Below are positions 18,202 through 28,178 of a DNA stretch of 64,000 nt, piece after piece. A model generated the notes under the pieces. That model was not told where the DNA came from. It saw only the letters and a program-made list of their open reading frames with translations, and ran no database searches. Position 1 is the first letter of the stretch. Every line of letters begins with the position of its first letter. The position numbers were made by a program, and so were the translations under genes. Location of the stretch: NCBI RefSeq assembly GCF_004803755.1, contig NZ_CP032311.1, forward strand, positions 5,110,001-5,174,000, in the 5' to 3' direction. Source of the DNA: Pseudomonas sp. DG56-2. Its GTDB lineage: Bacteria; Pseudomonadota; Gammaproteobacteria; Pseudomonadales; Pseudomonadaceae.

Positions 18202-20148
18202 ATGAACATCAAACAAAAACTGACATGGGCCTTTGCCGTTATCGCCGGTTTGCCTGTCATCCTGGTCGCCACGCTGGTCGTCCTCAATTTACGCAGTGAG
18301 GCCAAAGAAGGTTTCGTTGATGGCAGTAATCGCGAAATTCGCCAAGTGGCCAACGCCATGCAGCTGTTCTTCGAGGGCATCAGTCAGAACGTCGACTATC
18401 TGGCCGCTCAGCCGTTGATCAGCGCCAGCGGCAACGACGTCAAGAAGCATATGAGCGCCGATGCTGCGCAGATTGTTCAGAGCGAGCAAGACCAAAAGCT
18501 CTTCAATATGTTTGCAAGCCTGGCGGCCAGCCATCCGGCCTATGCCTATGTGTCCTACGGACTGAGTGACGGTGGTTATGCCTTCTGGCCGGGCGATCCA
18601 AAGATGGCCAACTATGACCCGCGCCAACGCCCTTGGTATCAGGCCGCAATGGCCAGTCCGGGCAAGACCCTGCGCACCGACGCGTACTACTGGGCCAGTG
18701 ACGACGCGGTGCTGGTCAGCACCGTGCGCGCCGTCGCCAACCAGCTTGGCAATCCAGGCGGGGTGGTCAACATCGACGTGTCGCTCAAGCAACTGACCGA
18801 AATCATCAAGCAGATCAAACTGGGTGAGAGTGGCTACCTGATGCTGCTCGAAGATAACGGCAACGTACTGGTCGACCCCCGCGCCCCCGCACACAACTTC
18901 AAAAACCTGGCCACCCTCGGCGATGGCTACGCGCAGCTGGCCAAGGCCGGTAAAGGGCTGGTCGAGGTCGAACTCGACGGTGAGCGCTACATGGCCAATG
19001 TCTGGCCCTCGGAGCAGTTGGGCTGGAACTTCATCGGTCTGATACGTCACGACGAAGTCATGCAGGGCGCTACTCAACTGACCTGGATTGTATCGATCAT
19101 CGCCCTGGTGCTGGCGGGTGTGTTCGCACTGGTTGGCGCCACCTTCGCCAAACTGATCGTGCGACCGATCCACAGTGTTACCAATGGCCTGGAAGGCATC
19201 GCCCAAGGCGAAGGTGATCTGACCCGTAGCCTCGAGGTTCGCGGGCGCGACGAAACCGCGCAATTGGCCAGTTGGTTCAACCAGTTCCTGGCAGCCATCC
19301 GCAACCTGATTCAGAGCATCGGTCAGGCCGCCAGTAAAATCCTTGCGACCTCCAGCAGCTCCACTCAGGTTTCCCACGACATGGCCGAAGCGGCCGGGCG
19401 TCAGCGCGAAGCGGTAGATATGGTGTCGACAGCCTTCCACGAAATGGTTGCCACCGCCAACGAGGTTGCCCGTTCTTGCAGCCAGGCGGCAGATTCGGCC
19501 GACAGCGGTCAACAACAGGCGCGCGAAGGCCAGCAGCAGATCGACGACGCGGTGCAAAGCGTCGATCGCCTGAGCCAGGAGATTCAACAGTCAGCGCAAT
19601 CGATGCAGCAACTGGAACGTGACAGCAATGCTATTCAATCGATTCTTGGCACCATTCGTTCGATTGCCGAGCAAACCAACCTGCTGGCCCTTAACGCAGC
19701 CATCGAAGCCGCCCGCGCAGGTGAACAGGGCCGCGGTTTTGCCGTGGTAGCCGACGAAGTTCGGGCCTTGGCCAAACGTACCGCCGACTCCACCGCCGAG
19801 ATCGACGGTCTGCTCGGAAACCTCGCCAATCGCACCAGCGAAGTCGCCCAGCAAATGCATGCCAGCCTGGAGATCTCGCAATTGTCGGTCAACCGCATTG
19901 GAATGGCGCGCAGCAGTTTTGGACAGATTCGCGAGTCAGTCGACGTCATTCGCGACATGAACACCCAAATTGCCACGGCGGCCGAAGAACAGCACCAGGT
20001 GGCCGAAGACATCAACCGGCATATCAGCCAGATTCATGGTGACGCGCAATTGGTGGCTGAACTGGCCAACTCGGCGCGCCAGGACTCACAAAGCCTTGCG
20101 GGCTTGTCCAACGAACTGGATGCGCTGGTGCGCAGGTTCCGTACCTGA
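18202..20148 (+). CDS. Methyl-accepting chemotaxis protein with amino-acid type dCache domain
   Basis: A 648-residue chemoreceptor with TM1 (about residues 8-30), a periplasmic double Cache domain (35-275), TM2 (about 283-305), HAMP and a long coiled-coil signalling domain ending at the C-terminus. The ligand pocket motif of amino-acid sensing dCache domains appears as YDPRQRPWY near 138-146, followed by a YYWAS segment and NID near 191, as in PctA/PctB-type receptors. It likely guides swimming towards L-amino acids. The ATG at 18202 follows GGAG; the longer frame is not preferred. No C-terminal CheR pentapeptide is seen. Confidence 0.9.
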   Translation: MNIKQKLTWAFAVIAGLPVILVATLVVLNLRSEAKEGFVDGSNREIRQVANAMQLFFEGISQNVDYLAAQPLISASGNDVKKHMSADAAQIVQSEQDQKLFNMFASLAASHPAYAYVSYGLSDGGYAFWPGDPKMANYDPRQRPWYQAAMASPGKTLRTDAYYWASDDAVLVSTVRAVANQLGNPGGVVNIDVSLKQLTEIIKQIKLGESGYLMLLEDNGNVLVDPRAPAHNFKNLATLGDGYAQLAKAGKGLVEVELDGERYMANVWPSEQLGWNFIGLIRHDEVMQGATQLTWIVSIIALVLAGVFALVGATFAKLIVRPIHSVTNGLEGIAQGEGDLTRSLEVRGRDETAQLASWFNQFLAAIRNLIQSIGQAASKILATSSSSTQVSHDMAEAAGRQREAVDMVSTAFHEMVATANEVARSCSQAADSADSGQQQAREGQQQIDDAVQSVDRLSQEIQQSAQSMQQLERDSNAIQSILGTIRSIAEQTNLLALNAAIEAARAGEQGRGFAVVADEVRALAKRTADSTAEIDGLLGNLANRTSEVAQQMHASLEISQLSVNRIGMARSSFGQIRESVDVIRDMNTQIATAAEEQHQVAEDINRHISQIHGDAQLVAELANSARQDSQSLAGLSNELDALVRRFRT

Positions 20149-20180
20149 ACGCCGCCGTGGGCCTAACTACGTGGGAGTAA

Positions 20181-20969
20181 CTAAAGGCGCAACTCACCCG
20201 GAGTGAAGCCGAACAGGCCCTTGAACGCTGCAATGTAGGCCGAGGTGGAGTCGTAACCGCAACCTAGCGCGGCTTCGGTGACACTTTGCCCGGCCTCCAG
20301 CGCCGTCAGAGAAGACAGTAGGCGCATGCGCTGGCGCCAGCCGCGAAAGCTCAAACCGGTTTCACGCTGGAACAAACGCATCAAGGTTTTCTCCGAGGTG
20401 TTCAGGCGCTGCGCCCATTGCCCCAGCGTTTGCCCGTGCTGCGGGTGGGCGAGCAATTCGTTGCACACTTCAAGCAAGCGCGGGTGTTTAGGCAAGGGCA
20501 AGGAAAAGCCTACCTGCGGCAATGCCTGCAACTGATCCAGCAACACCGCCACCAGTCGTGCTTCAGCGCTGTCGCCTTCGGGATAGTTCACCGGCAACAA
20601 GCAGAACTGTTTGATCAATTCTCGCGCCAGCGGCGTGACTTCCAATACCCGGCACTGCCCTGGCGCCCAGCCAGCTTCTTCGCGGCGTACATACAGGCTG
20701 CGCATTTCCGCTTGCATCGAGGTGACCACCTCGTGCTCCACTCCGGCTGGAATCCAGATACCCCATTGAGGCGGAGCAAAGTAGCTGCCTTCATCGGTGT
20801 AGACACCGAGCACGCCACTGATCGCATAAGAAAATTGCACCCAGTCATGCTGATGCCGTGGCGTCCAGGAACCTGCTCCGAGGCTTTCCGCCCGTGCATA
20901 CAGCGCCCGCGGTAACCGCTCCAGTGCTGGAATCTGACGGGGTGCAGGCTGTTGTCCGTTAATCGGCAT
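20181..20969 (-). CDS. AraC-family regulator with N-terminal cupin
   Basis: A 262-residue regulator. Residues about 20-110 form a cupin-type sensing domain (RHQHDWVQFSYAISGVLGVY), followed by two helix-turn-helix units, the first with TLGQWAQRLNTSEKTLMRLFQRETG and the second ending CGYDSTSAYIAAFKGLFGFTPGELR. It is divergent from the SBF-type transporter at 21057, which it may control. A GTG three bases upstream is an alternative start. The inducer is not predictable. Confidence 0.86.
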   Translation of the reverse strand: MPINGQQPAPRQIPALERLPRALYARAESLGAGSWTPRHQHDWVQFSYAISGVLGVYTDEGSYFAPPQWGIWIPAGVEHEVVTSMQAEMRSLYVRREEAGWAPGQCRVLEVTPLARELIKQFCLLPVNYPEGDSAEARLVAVLLDQLQALPQVGFSLPLPKHPRLLEVCNELLAHPQHGQTLGQWAQRLNTSEKTLMRLFQRETGLSFRGWRQRMRLLSSLTALEAGQSVTEAALGCGYDSTSAYIAAFKGLFGFTPGELRL

Positions 20970-21056
20970 CACTTGGCCTTATGTCGCAAGACGGTAACCA
21001 TCTGCCGAGCGTAGCCTGTGTGCTCAACGATTACAAAATGATTCGCAGGCCCGCCT

Positions 21057-22076
21057 ATGCAAGTGCTCAAACACCTCAAACGCGTCGTTACCGACTGGTT
21101 TCTGTGCGGCATGTTCCTCGCCACCTTTCTGGCCTGGCTGTTTCCCGACATTGGCCGCAGTGGCGGCGCCCTGCATGCCGAATCAGTGATCAATGTCGGC
21201 GTGTTCCTGGTGTTTTTCCTGCACGGCATCAACCTGTCCAGTGAACAAATTGGCCACGGCCTGAAAAACAGCCGTCTGCACATGATGGTGCAGGGGTTCA
21301 CCTTCATCGTTTTCCCGGCACTCTGGTGGCTGGTGAACACACTGCTTGGCAGTCATGTTCCAGCGCTATTGATGCTCGGCTTTTTCTACCTGTGCGCCCT
21401 GCCCTCGACCATCTCATCCTCGGTTGCCTTGACCGGTAGCGCTGGGGGCAACGTCCCGGCGGCGATTCTCAATGCCAGCCTCTCCAGTGTCCTGGGTATA
21501 TTCATCACTCCGTGGCTGGTCAGCCTGGTGGTTGGCACCGGCAGCAACGGCATCGATCTGGGAGCCACGCTGCTGGACCTCTGTGCGCTGCTGTTGGCGC
21601 CATTGGTACTCGGGCAATTGCTGCGTCCCTGGCTGGGCTGTTTTTTCTCCCGGCATAAGCGTTACACCAACATCATGGACAAGGTGGTGATCCTGCTGCT
21701 GGTCTATGCCGCGTTCTGCAACTCGATGGTCTCGGGCATGTGGCAGCAACAAGGTAGCTCGGTATTGCTCACCGCACTGGTGGGCAGTGCGCTGTTGCTG
21801 GCACTCGTCCTTTGGCTGACCACTCGCACAGCCCGGGCGCTGCATTTGAACCCGGCCGACGAGATTGCTGCAGTGTTCTGCGCCAGCAAGAAGTCCCTGG
21901 CCGCCGGCGCGCCAATGGCTGCGTTGATCTTCGGTGCGCATCCCGGGTTGGGGCTGATCCTGCTGCCGATCATGATCTACCATCCGCTGCAACTGATCGT
22001 CTGCTCGATCATGGCCGAGCACTATGCCAATCGTCCTACCCCGTTCGCTTCAGCCACGCTGGTCAACGCTCGATGA
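21057..22076 (+). CDS. Bile acid:sodium symporter-like (SBF/YfeH) transporter
   Basis: A 339-residue inner membrane protein with about ten hydrophobic segments, of the SBF-like putative Na+-dependent family (E. coli YfeH). Conserved family segments include CALPSTISSSVALTGSAGGN near residue 110 and CASKKSLAAGAPMAALIFG near 275. The substrate is unknown. Its last 14 bases overlap the 3' end of the convergent thiolase gene. The neighbouring AraC gene is divergent and close, so it may be the regulator. Confidence 0.86.
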   Translation: MQVLKHLKRVVTDWFLCGMFLATFLAWLFPDIGRSGGALHAESVINVGVFLVFFLHGINLSSEQIGHGLKNSRLHMMVQGFTFIVFPALWWLVNTLLGSHVPALLMLGFFYLCALPSTISSSVALTGSAGGNVPAAILNASLSSVLGIFITPWLVSLVVGTGSNGIDLGATLLDLCALLLAPLVLGQLLRPWLGCFFSRHKRYTNIMDKVVILLLVYAAFCNSMVSGMWQQQGSSVLLTALVGSALLLALVLWLTTRTARALHLNPADEIAAVFCASKKSLAAGAPMAALIFGAHPGLGLILLPIMIYHPLQLIVCSIMAEHYANRPTPFASATLVNAR

Positions 22077-23340
22077 TCGCCGTGACGCCCTGACCACCTG
22101 CGGCGCAGATCGAAATCAGGCCGCGGCCCTTGCCGGTCGTGGCCAGCAGCTTGGCCATATTGGCCAGGATGCGGCCCCCGGTTGCAGCAAATGGGTGCCC
22201 CGCCGCCAATGAACTGCCTTTGACATTGAGCTTACTGCGATCGATCGCGCCCAACGGCTCAGTCAATCCCAAGCGTTGCCGACAGTATTCGGAATCTTCC
22301 CAGGCGTTGAGCGTACATAGCACCTGGGCAGCGAAAGCTTCATGGATCTCATAGAAATCGAAGTCCTGCAGGCACAAACCATTACGCGCCAGCATGCGTG
22401 GCACCGCGTAGGTAGGCGCCATCAGCAGCCCCTCCTGGGCTTTGACGAAGTCCACCGCGGCTGTTTCACCGTCGACCAGGTACGCCATTACATCAAGGTT
22501 GTGCTCCCGCGCCCAGTCTTCACTGGCGAGCAGAACTACCGATGCACCGTCGGTCAGTGGCGTGGAGTTGCCGGCAGTCAGGGTGCCTTTATCACCGGTC
22601 TCGAACACCGGTTTGAGGCTGGCAAGCTTGTCCAGGGTCAGGTCGGCACGCAGGTTGTCGTCGCGAGTCAGACCCAGAAAAGGGGTTAGCAGATCGTCAT
22701 GCCAGCCCTGACTGAAAGCTGCTGCCATGTGTTGATGGCTGAGCAGGGCCAATTCGTCCTGGGGCAGGCGCGGGATGTGCCAGGTTTGCGCCATCAACTC
22801 GCAATGCTGGCCCATGGAAAGTCCCGTGCGCGGCTCAACGTTACGAGGAATTTCCGGCTTCAAATGCCCAGGACGCAACTTGAGAAACGCCTTGAGCTTG
22901 TCGGCCATGGTTTTGCCGCGGTGGGCTTGCAACAAGATGTGACGTAAACCCTCGCTCACCGCAATGGGAGCATCGGAGGTGGTATCAACTCCCCCGGCGA
23001 TGCCACAGTCGATCTGCCCCAAGGCAATCTTGTTGGCCACCAGCAGGGCAGTCTCCAGCCCCGTGCCGCACGCCTGCTGCACGTCATAGGCCGGTGTCTG
23101 CGCCGACAGGCGCGAACCGAGCACACACTCGCGGGTCAGGTTCATGTCTCGGGAGTGCTTGAGCACCGCGCCTGCGGCGACTTCCCCCAGTTGCAGGCCA
23201 TGCAAGCCGTAGCGCTCGATCAGTCCTTCGAGGGCAGCGGTAAACATTGCCTGATTGCTGGCGCCGGCATAGGCACCATTGGAACGTGCGAAGGGAATCC
23301 GGTTGCCGCCAATAATCGCGACTCGGCGCAATGAGCGCAT
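22063..23340 (-). CDS. Acetyl-CoA C-acyltransferase (thiolase, FadI-like)
   Basis: A 425-residue thiolase. The acyl-accepting cysteine is in QQACGTGLETA (about residue 92), the catalytic histidine in EIHEAFAAQ and the C-terminal active cysteine in CAAGGQG. It condenses or cleaves beta-ketoacyl-CoA. It is divergent from the FabG4-like and MaoC genes, together giving three of four enzymes of a fatty-acyl cycle; the direction (breakdown or building) is not evident. The ATG start at 23340 is convincing. Confidence 0.9.
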   Translation of the reverse strand: MRSLRRVAIIGGNRIPFARSNGAYAGASNQAMFTAALEGLIERYGLHGLQLGEVAAGAVLKHSRDMNLTRECVLGSRLSAQTPAYDVQQACGTGLETALLVANKIALGQIDCGIAGGVDTTSDAPIAVSEGLRHILLQAHRGKTMADKLKAFLKLRPGHLKPEIPRNVEPRTGLSMGQHCELMAQTWHIPRLPQDELALLSHQHMAAAFSQGWHDDLLTPFLGLTRDDNLRADLTLDKLASLKPVFETGDKGTLTAGNSTPLTDGASVVLLASEDWAREHNLDVMAYLVDGETAAVDFVKAQEGLLMAPTYAVPRMLARNGLCLQDFDFYEIHEAFAAQVLCTLNAWEDSEYCRQRLGLTEPLGAIDRSKLNVKGSSLAAGHPFAATGGRILANMAKLLATTGKGRGLISICAAGGQGVTAIIER

Positions 23341-23510
23341 GCGTAAGGTCCTCTGTAGGGCAATTAATCCTGGTCAATCATGAAACGGCTGTCACCCGAT
23401 AGTATCGAAGGTACAGACCACAACCAGCGTAGGTGCTTTTTTCAGGGTTCGAACGACCAACGGGCAAAGATGGTCCACACTTTGAAGCTTAATTTCAGGG
23501 AGAGCCGCAC

Positions 23511-24863
23511 ATGAGCGACCGCTATATCGACTTCGCCAATTCCGACCTTGGCCGCCGCCTGGTTGGTGCCGTGGGCCTGCCAAGTCCCGCTCGCCTGGAA
23601 CGTTGGAGCGCTGGTCGCCTGCGGCCTGTCGAAGGTGCCTTGCTGCTGGGCGGAGGCCCTCTGGCAAACAAAATCGAAGCTTTTGCCCAGCGTCTGACCG
23701 ATGAGGTCTACAGTTTTGCCAGCCCCGACCTGAGCGCGACGGAATGGGTCGCAGGCCTTGGTCCGAAACTCAAGGCGGTGGTTTTCGACGCCAGCGAACT
23801 GAACGACAGCGATCAACTCAAGCAGTTGCGCGAATTTTTCCAACCCCTGCTGCGCAGCCTGCAGAGTTGCGCTCATGTGGTGATACTCGGCAGGGCACCG
23901 GAGCAGTTGGATGATGTATCTGCGCAGATCACCCAGCGCGCCCTGGAAGGCTTCAGTCGCTCGCTGGCCAAGGAGTTACGCGCCGGCGGCACCCTGCAGT
24001 TGCTGTATGTCAGCGACAAAGCCGACGATCAACTCGAAGGCGCTCTGCGCTTTTTCCTCTCGCCCAAGAGTGCTTTCGTTTCCGGACAGGTCCTGTGTCT
24101 GGAAGCCTGCGCGCCCCAGGTGCAGGACTGGACACGGCCATTGGCCGGGCGCAAGGCCTTGGTTACTGGAGCCGCCCGAGGTATCGGTGCCGCCATCGCC
24201 GAGACCCTGGCCCGTGACGGCGCCGACGTTGTGCTACTTGATGTTCCCCAAGCCAAAACCGACCTCGAAGCCCTGGCTGCACGCCTGGGTGGCCGCAGCC
24301 TGACCCTCGACATCTGTGCCGCCGATGCACCGGCACAACTGATTGAAGCCCTCCCTGAGGGTATCGACATCGTCATACACAACGCCGGTATTACCCGCGA
24401 CAAGACCCTCGCCAACATGACCCCGGAATACTGGGACTCGGTGCTGGCTGTGAACCTCAAAGCGCCGCAGTTGCTGACCCAGGCGCTGTTCGATAGCGGC
24501 ACCCTGCACGACAACGCCCGCATCGTCCTGCTGGCATCGATCAGTGGCATTGCCGGTAACCGGGGCCAATCCAACTATGCCGCCAGCAAGGCCGGGCTCA
24601 TTGGCATGGCCCAGGCCTGGTCAACAAAACTGGCTGAGCGCGGCGGTAGTATCAATGCCGTGGCCCCAGGTTTCATAGAAACCCGCATGACTGCCGCTAT
24701 TCCCTTCGCCCTGCGCGAAGCCGGACGGCGCATGAGTTCGTTGGGCCAGGGCGGCCTGCCCCAGGATGTCGCCGAAGCCATCGCCTGGCTGGCGCAACCG
24801 GGGTCTGGCGCTGTCAACGGCCAGGTCCTGCGCGTCTGCGGCCAGGCCGTAATGGGGGCCTGA
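23511..24863 (+). CDS. 3-oxoacyl-ACP/CoA reductase, FabG4-like two-domain SDR
   Basis: A 450-residue reductase, longer than common FabG (about 245). Residues 1-205 form an N-terminal flavodoxin-like domain without an obvious catalytic site. Residues about 210-450 are a classical SDR with GAARGIGAAIAETLA (nucleotide), NAGITRD, LLASISG and YAASKAG (Tyr/Lys pair). It reduces 3-ketoacyl thioesters with NAD(P)H, probably NADH as in mycobacterial FabG4. It is followed 3 bases later by the MaoC dehydratase. Confidence 0.9.
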   Translation: MSDRYIDFANSDLGRRLVGAVGLPSPARLERWSAGRLRPVEGALLLGGGPLANKIEAFAQRLTDEVYSFASPDLSATEWVAGLGPKLKAVVFDASELNDSDQLKQLREFFQPLLRSLQSCAHVVILGRAPEQLDDVSAQITQRALEGFSRSLAKELRAGGTLQLLYVSDKADDQLEGALRFFLSPKSAFVSGQVLCLEACAPQVQDWTRPLAGRKALVTGAARGIGAAIAETLARDGADVVLLDVPQAKTDLEALAARLGGRSLTLDICAADAPAQLIEALPEGIDIVIHNAGITRDKTLANMTPEYWDSVLAVNLKAPQLLTQALFDSGTLHDNARIVLLASISGIAGNRGQSNYAASKAGLIGMAQAWSTKLAERGGSINAVAPGFIETRMTAAIPFALREAGRRMSSLGQGGLPQDVAEAIAWLAQPGSGAVNGQVLRVCGQAVMGA

Positions 24864-24865
24864 CC

Positions 24866-25720
24866 ATGACTAGACACTGGCAGGATCTGAGCAATACCCT
24901 GGCACTCTCAAGTCTCTATCTGCGCGCCGTACGCAAACGCAAGATCAGCGGTGACACCCTCCCGGAGATCGGCCTGCGCTGTTACCTGGACGTCCAATCG
25001 AAGCAATTGGAAAGTTATCGCAAGCTCTGCCATTTCGGTGATGACGGACGCTTGCCGCCAACCTTTCCCCATGTGATGGCGTTTGCCTTGCAGATGCAGT
25101 TGCTGACCGACAAGACCTTTCCTTTTCCGCTGCTGGGTCTGGTCCATCTACACAACAGCATCCGCGTTGTACGCCCCCTCGGCGGCATCAGCCGCCTGCG
25201 TTTCTCGGTCTACGTGGATAACCTGCAAGCACACGAAAAAGGCGCCACTTGCGACCTGATCACCGAAGCCGAAGACGCGCTGGGTCTGCTCTGGTCCGAA
25301 ACCAGCCGCATGCTGTGTCGCGGCGTGAAACTGGCAGGCGAGCCCACGGCCAGCGAAGCGCCCGCCGACGAACCGCTGGAAGAACTGACCCGCTGGTACG
25401 CCGACAGCGATATCGGCCGGCGCTACGCCAAGGTCTGTGGCGACTACAACCCGATCCATCTGAGTGCTACCAGTGCAAAACTGTTCGGCTTTCCCACCGC
25501 CATTGCCCACGGCATGTGGACCAAGGCCATGACGCTGGCGGCTTTGCGCAACCATTTGCCGGTGAGCAAATACGCATTCGCGGTGGATTTTCTCAAACCC
25601 GTGCGCCTGCCCAGCGAGGTGATCCTCAACGCAAGCCCTACCGCCATTGAAGGCCAACTGCGCCTGGACGGTCATGGCGGGTTGGTGCATATGCGCGGTG
25701 CCTGGCGGCAACTGGAGTGA
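24866..25720 (+). CDS. MaoC-family (R)-specific acyl dehydratase
   Basis: A 284-residue double hot-dog protein. The C-terminal half carries the hydratase-2 motif (YADSDIGRRYAKVCGDYNPIH with Asp and His catalytic residues near 190-195); the N-terminal half is a degenerate copy. It interconverts enoyl and (R)-3-hydroxyacyl thioesters. It starts 3 bases after the reductase and forms one transcription unit with it. Similar pairs are called FabG4-HtdX in mycobacteria. Confidence 0.88.
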   Translation: MTRHWQDLSNTLALSSLYLRAVRKRKISGDTLPEIGLRCYLDVQSKQLESYRKLCHFGDDGRLPPTFPHVMAFALQMQLLTDKTFPFPLLGLVHLHNSIRVVRPLGGISRLRFSVYVDNLQAHEKGATCDLITEAEDALGLLWSETSRMLCRGVKLAGEPTASEAPADEPLEELTRWYADSDIGRRYAKVCGDYNPIHLSATSAKLFGFPTAIAHGMWTKAMTLAALRNHLPVSKYAFAVDFLKPVRLPSEVILNASPTAIEGQLRLDGHGGLVHMRGAWRQLE

Positions 25721-25781
25721 AACGGAGCTCTTGCGTTGCGAAGGCGCCCGCCTGAAGCTATGCGGCTTGAGGAGAGCTTTG

Positions 25782-26087
25782 ATGAACCTGCACGAACTGA
25801 CCCAACGCCTGCACAGCATCCGTGACAACAATGATTGGCGCGGCTTCCATAGCCCAAAAAACCTGGCCATGGCCGCCAGTGTCGAAATGGCCGAACTGGT
25901 TGAAATTTTCCAGTGGCTCAGCGAGGACCAGTCGCGGCAGCTATCGCCCGAACAACTGGCGCATGCAGGTCAGGAGGTCGGCGATGTGGTGCTGTATCTG
26001 CTACTACTGTGCAGCGAGCTAGGCCTGGACATGGAGCAGGTAGTGCGCGCCAAACTGGCCGACAGCGAAAGGCGTTTTGCGCGATGA
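25782..26087 (+). CDS. MazG-like nucleotide pyrophosphohydrolase
   Basis: A 101-residue all-alpha NTP pyrophosphohydrolase of the RS21-C6/dCTPase kind. The metal-binding pattern ExxE...ExxD is visible as EMAELVE (about residue 36) and EVGDVVLY (about residue 66). It cleans up non-canonical (d)NTPs. The ATG at 25782 after GAGGAGAG is the clear start. It overlaps the cmoM start by ATGA, so the two are translationally coupled. Confidence 0.88.
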   Translation: MNLHELTQRLHSIRDNNDWRGFHSPKNLAMAASVEMAELVEIFQWLSEDQSRQLSPEQLAHAGQEVGDVVLYLLLLCSELGLDMEQVVRAKLADSERRFAR

Positions 26088-26833
26088 AAGACCGACATTT
26101 CGACGCCCTGGCCACGCGTTTTGCCGAGAAAATCTATGGCGGTGCCAAAGGTGCGATCCGCCTTGCGGTATTGCAGGCCGACCTCGCCGACGCCTTGCCC
26201 GAACGGCCGCTACGCGTGCTCGATATTGGTGCTGGTCTGGGTCACATGGCCCTGTGGCTGGCGGAGCGCGGTCATCAGGTCACCCTGGCCGAGCCCGCTG
26301 CACCCATGCTCGAAGGGGCCCGCGCACGGTTTGCCGAAGCCGGCCAGCAGGCCACCTTTATCCAGGCGCCCTGGCAGGAACTGCTCGGACAACTGACCGA
26401 GCCCTATGATCTTGTGCTGTGTCATGCAGTCCTGGAATGGCTCGCCGAGCCGGAAACCATCCTGCCGGTCCTGCACCAGTTGACCCGCAGTGATGGCCTG
26501 CTGTCATTGGCGTTCTACAATCGCGATGCACTGGTTTATCGCAATCTGCTCAAAGGCCATTTTCGCAAGTTGCGAAGCAATGACATGGCCGGCGAGAAGC
26601 AGAGCCTGACCCCGCAAAAACCGCTTGATCCGCGCACGCTCAAGGCGCAACTTGAAGGTCTGTGGCAGGTCGAAACAGAAAGCGGAGTGCGGGTGTTTCA
26701 CGATTACATGCCGGTGGAGTTCCAGTCCAAGGCCGAACTGCTCGACCTGCTGGAAATGGAGCTGGCGCATCGGCGCCATCCCGCCTTTGCCGGGTTGGGG
26801 CGTTACCTGCACTGGATCTGTCGACCAAGCTGA
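26084..26833 (+). CDS. cmoM: tRNA 5-carboxymethoxyuridine methyltransferase CmoM
   Basis: A 249-residue SAM-dependent methyltransferase. The SAM motif is [19 protein letters not shown] (about residues 45-63), and the region between it and the end ([17 protein letters not shown]) is typical of CmoM/SmtA. It methylates the carboxymethoxy group of cmo5U34 in tRNA. The ATG overlaps the previous stop. It is followed by the lipoprotein gene after 19 bases. Confidence 0.9.
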   Translation: MKDRHFDALATRFAEKIYGGAKGAIRLAVLQADLADALPERPLRVLDIGAGLGHMALWLAERGHQVTLAEPAAPMLEGARARFAEAGQQATFIQAPWQELLGQLTEPYDLVLCHAVLEWLAEPETILPVLHQLTRSDGLLSLAFYNRDALVYRNLLKGHFRKLRSNDMAGEKQSLTPQKPLDPRTLKAQLEGLWQVETESGVRVFHDYMPVEFQSKAELLDLLEMELAHRRHPAFAGLGRYLHWICRPS

Positions 26834-26852
26834 AGCGCGCCGGGAGAGTGAC

Positions 26853-27515
26853 ATGCCGTACCGTTTTACCCTGGGTCTGTTGTGCCTGACACTGGCAGCC
26901 TGCCAGAGCAGCAACCCTTATGTCGCCAGCTCCCGTCCGCTGCCGCCTGCGCCACCGCAGGCGGCCACAACCTTTGATGCCAGCGCTTACCCGGCGCCAA
27001 CCCTGGACTACGGCCGTTACCGTAGCTGGGCCTGGCGCGATGGCCAGTTACCCAGCGGTGCCGCCCTGACTGAACCCGCGCAATTGGCCGATGCGGTGAG
27101 CACCGCCCTGGACCAGCGCGGCCTGCGTCCGGCGCGCGAGGGCCAAGGTGATTTGCTGGTAAGCGCCAATCTGCACCTGGAACGCCGCCTGCGTCAGGTC
27201 CGCGATGACTACTATCCCTATGGTGGCTATCCCTATGGCGGCTACCCTTACGGAGGCTATCCCTACGGCGGTGTTGGCGGCTACGGCAGTGTTGGCCGGT
27301 ACCACGACGGTTATGGTGCCGCCATTAGCGTTCCGCTGGTCCGCACCTATGAGGTAGAAGTGATGGTAGTTCAGGTCGACCTGTTCGACGCCCGCGACGG
27401 TAAGGCAGTCTGGAGCGCCAGTGCCGAGGCGACCAGCCAGGGTACTCAGCGCGAACGCGAAGACGCATTGCGCGAATCGGTCAAGAAGGCCCTCAACGGC
27501 TATCCTCCCAGTTAA
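26853..27515 (+). CDS. DUF4136 lipoprotein with YPYGG repeats
   Basis: A 220-residue lipoprotein. The lipobox is LTLAAC (Cys17), followed by a proline-rich linker and a DUF4136 domain, ending with a small conserved KALNGYPPS. Residues 121-140 contain four tandem YPYGG copies. It is paralogous to the next gene (27536), sharing the YRSWAW/YRSWVW and QRGLRPA segments. Role unknown; such proteins sit in the outer membrane or periplasm. Confidence 0.85.
   Translation: MPYRFTLGLLCLTLAACQSSNPYVASSRPLPPAPPQAATTFDASAYPAPTLDYGRYRSWAWRDGQLPSGAALTEPAQLADAVSTALDQRGLRPAREGQGDLLVSANLHLERRLRQVRDDYYPYGGYPYGGYPYGGYPYGGVGGYGSVGRYHDGYGAAISVPLVRTYEVEVMVVQVDLFDARDGKAVWSASAEATSQGTQREREDALRESVKKALNGYPPS
27213..27272 (+). 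repeat. Tandem 15-base repeat coding YPYGG x4
   Basis: Four in-frame 15-base units (TATCCCTATGGTGGC and variants) encode residues 121-140 of the DUF4136 lipoprotein. Third-base changes differ between units, so the repeat is old or selected at the protein level. Copy number may vary between strains. Confidence 0.85.
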
Positions 27516-27535
27516 AAGGTAATTGGAGATCCATC

Positions 27536-28096
27536 ATGCTGCGCCGTTTCGCTTTACTCTCGTTATTGGTGTTGTTGGGTGCTTGTTCAAACCACAACGT
27601 GACTCAGGACTATGACGCCAGCCGCGATTTTGCTGCCTATCGCAGCTGGGTCTGGCAGGAGCCTGCATTGCAGTACCGCCCCGATGATCCCCGGATCAAG
27701 AGCGATCTGACCGAGCAGCGCATCCGCCAGGCCGTCGCCGGCCAACTCGATCAACGTGGCTTGCGCCCGGCGCAGGGCAATAGCCAAGGTGATCTGAAAG
27801 TACAGACATACCTGATCGTCGAGGACCGTCAGCAACAGATCACCACCAACTACGGCGGCGCCTGGGGTGGCTACTGGGGCAACTACTGGGGCGGGCCGAT
27901 GTACAACGAAACCCGTAGCGTCGATTACAAGGTGGCAACCATCCAGGTCGACATGTTCGATGGCAAGGATGGCAAGCTGGTTTGGCGCGGCAGTGCCGAG
28001 CAAATCATGAACAACTATCCACCTAGCCCCGAAGAACGCAGCGAGGCGATCCAGAAGACTGTAACCAACGCCCTGTCGAACTATCCACCACGTTAA
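27536..28096 (+). CDS. DUF4136 lipoprotein, second paralogue
   Basis: A 186-residue lipoprotein with lipobox LLGAC (Cys16) followed by a DUF4136 domain. It shares the [17 protein letters not shown] and VDMFDGKDGKLVWRGSAE segments with the preceding gene and ends SNYPPR. It lacks the YPYGG run but has a short Gly/Trp-rich stretch (GGAWGGYWGNYWGGP, near residue 102). The two lie 20 bases apart and look like a local duplication that diverged. Function unknown. Confidence 0.85.
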   Translation: MLRRFALLSLLVLLGACSNHNVTQDYDASRDFAAYRSWVWQEPALQYRPDDPRIKSDLTEQRIRQAVAGQLDQRGLRPAQGNSQGDLKVQTYLIVEDRQQQITTNYGGAWGGYWGNYWGGPMYNETRSVDYKVATIQVDMFDGKDGKLVWRGSAEQIMNNYPPSPEERSEAIQKTVTNALSNYPPR

Positions 28097-28178
28097 AGGC
28101 AAATGGCCAGCAACCTGACTACACTCTTGCCAATTGGGTGTGAGTTCAGGGGCCTCAACGCGGGGCAAAGGAGTGCGC

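Noticed and set aside
18289..19587. A 432-codon minus-strand frame opposite the chemoreceptor gene.
   Set aside because: It is the antisense of a strongly coding GC-rich gene and has no recognisable domain.
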